From assembly GCF_910592395.1 (NCBI RefSeq), contig NC_088322.1, positions 14,381,431 through 14,445,430 of the forward strand: 64,000 nt of DNA, in the 5' to 3' direction. The stretch comes from Lineus longissimus. Lineage: Eukaryota > Nemertea > Pilidiophora > Heteronemertea > Lineidae. This document shows, piece after piece, positions 63,445-64,000 of the stretch. Below the pieces are notes generated by a model. It saw only the letters and a list, made by a program, of their open reading frames with translations, was not told the origin of the DNA and did not search any database. The stretch's first letter is position 1, and every line of letters begins with the position of its first letter. The position numbers and the translations under genes are program-made.

Positions 63445-63555
63445 CTTCTTCCAATCATAATTCTCTCCATATTGTCTTTTTTTACAGGTAAGTATCACCA
63501 AAAACTGATCAGCTGTTGCTCATATCACCAACGATTGATCAGCTCATGGTCAAGG
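63445..63555 (+). other. Recursive splice site with short recursive-splice exon
   Basis: CTCTCCATATTGTC followed by TTTTTTTACAG runs directly into GTAAGTATC at 63487|63488. A second donor, GTCAAG|GTAGGA, at 63554|63555 makes a 67-base recursive-splice exon. That exon holds an internal near-duplicate (ATCACCAAAAACTGATCAGCT / ATCACCAACGATTGATCAGCT, in part). The distance from the previous site is 20,898 bases, about twice the other spacings, so one step in between may use a site I could not recognise. Confidence 0.75.
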
Positions 63556-63559
63556 TAGG

Positions 63560-64000
63560 ATAGTGTTTTCGGTTACAGTATCTAAAAATCCACCAATCCC
63601 ATTGATTTCGTGATGGGCCTGATGCTTCCCACATCTCCAATACCTCCGAAGGAAATCCTATTTGGGTGTGTTTTCTGACTAAATCTAGTTTGATTCCAAA
63701 TACGACACAGGCCAGATGGCCAAACACCAGTGTGAAGAGCTAATTGCAGCTGCAGGATTGTGTACTTCTACCGTTGTGGTAGCACACAGTTTTTTTATGG
63801 TACTGATTGCAAGCTATTTGCTGGTTCCATCTGTTGGCCGTGATGAGAACACAACATTCCTTGTGTATTGATTATTAGCCAGATGGCTCGATATAGTGTA
63901 GATAATCAGAGCACCATGCCACGCTTGGAGCAATAGAGGAGGCATCTGGTGGCAGGACAGTGAATTTATGAGATATTTCCTCTGTTCATTTTTTTGCACT
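63560..64000. other. No gene seen
   Basis: The remaining bases show no exon, repeat or RNA gene. The presumed intron continues beyond the window. Confidence 0.4.

Noticed and set aside
1-64000. Prokaryotic features (operons, CRISPR, insertion sequences, riboswitches)
   Set aside because: No regularly spaced repeats, no dense ORFs and no ribosome-binding-site logic. The sequence is plainly eukaryotic in organisation.

Overview
The window looks like nuclear DNA of an animal, most likely a marine invertebrate. It is roughly 60% A+T by eye, has no long open reading frames and no prokaryote-like gene packing, and carries short exon-like islands with eukaryotic splice donors, decayed non-LTR retrotransposons and tRNA-derived SINEs. 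A 1.15 kb element with a perfect AGCTCACCTCT palindrome at its 5' end and a (CGT)n tract resembles repeats I associate with echinoderms and other marine invertebrates. That taxonomic guess is an inference. No gene could be named with confidence.

The main signal is a set of four perfect recursive-splice (ratchet) sites. In each, a pyrimidine-rich tract runs into AG|GTAAGT with no exon between the 3' and 5' splice sites. All four lie on the + strand, at 21414|21415, 31729|31730, 42589|42590 and 63487|63488. The spacings are 10.3, 10.9 and 20.9 kb, and the last is twice the others. Each is followed 47-67 bases downstream by a second good 5' splice site, the layout expected of a recursive-splice exon. 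The simplest reading is that most of the window is one very long intron, or nested 5' introns, of a + strand gene. Its earlier exon(s) would lie upstream of 21.4 kb, probably outside the window, and its body to the right of the window.

Inside that intron are short + strand exon-like ORFs ending in strong donors: 29165-29233, 38678-38827, 57079-57135 and, less surely, 59285-59375. They look like alternative first coding exons of the same or nested transcripts. At least two of them (38678 and 57079) end in phase 0. None gives a recognisable protein domain.

Repeats from left to right: tRNA-derived SINE heads near 5.7, 6.2 and 7.7 kb; a non-LTR C-terminus (minus strand) at 8.5-8.7 kb; a degenerate three-copy tandem block at 8.8-9.5 kb; a non-LTR RNase H fragment (minus strand) at 15.9-16.3 kb; a SINE at 18.6 kb; an L1/Tx1-like reverse transcriptase C-terminus (plus strand) at 22.0-22.7 kb; a SINE at 30.6 kb; the palindrome/CGT element with three 301-bp units at 43.96-45.11 kb; a C18 homopolymer at 47.4 kb; a SINE at 50.8 kb; and an unclassified repeat-like block at 53.4-56.7 kb. 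The remaining DNA shows no feature I can support and is described stretch by stretch.
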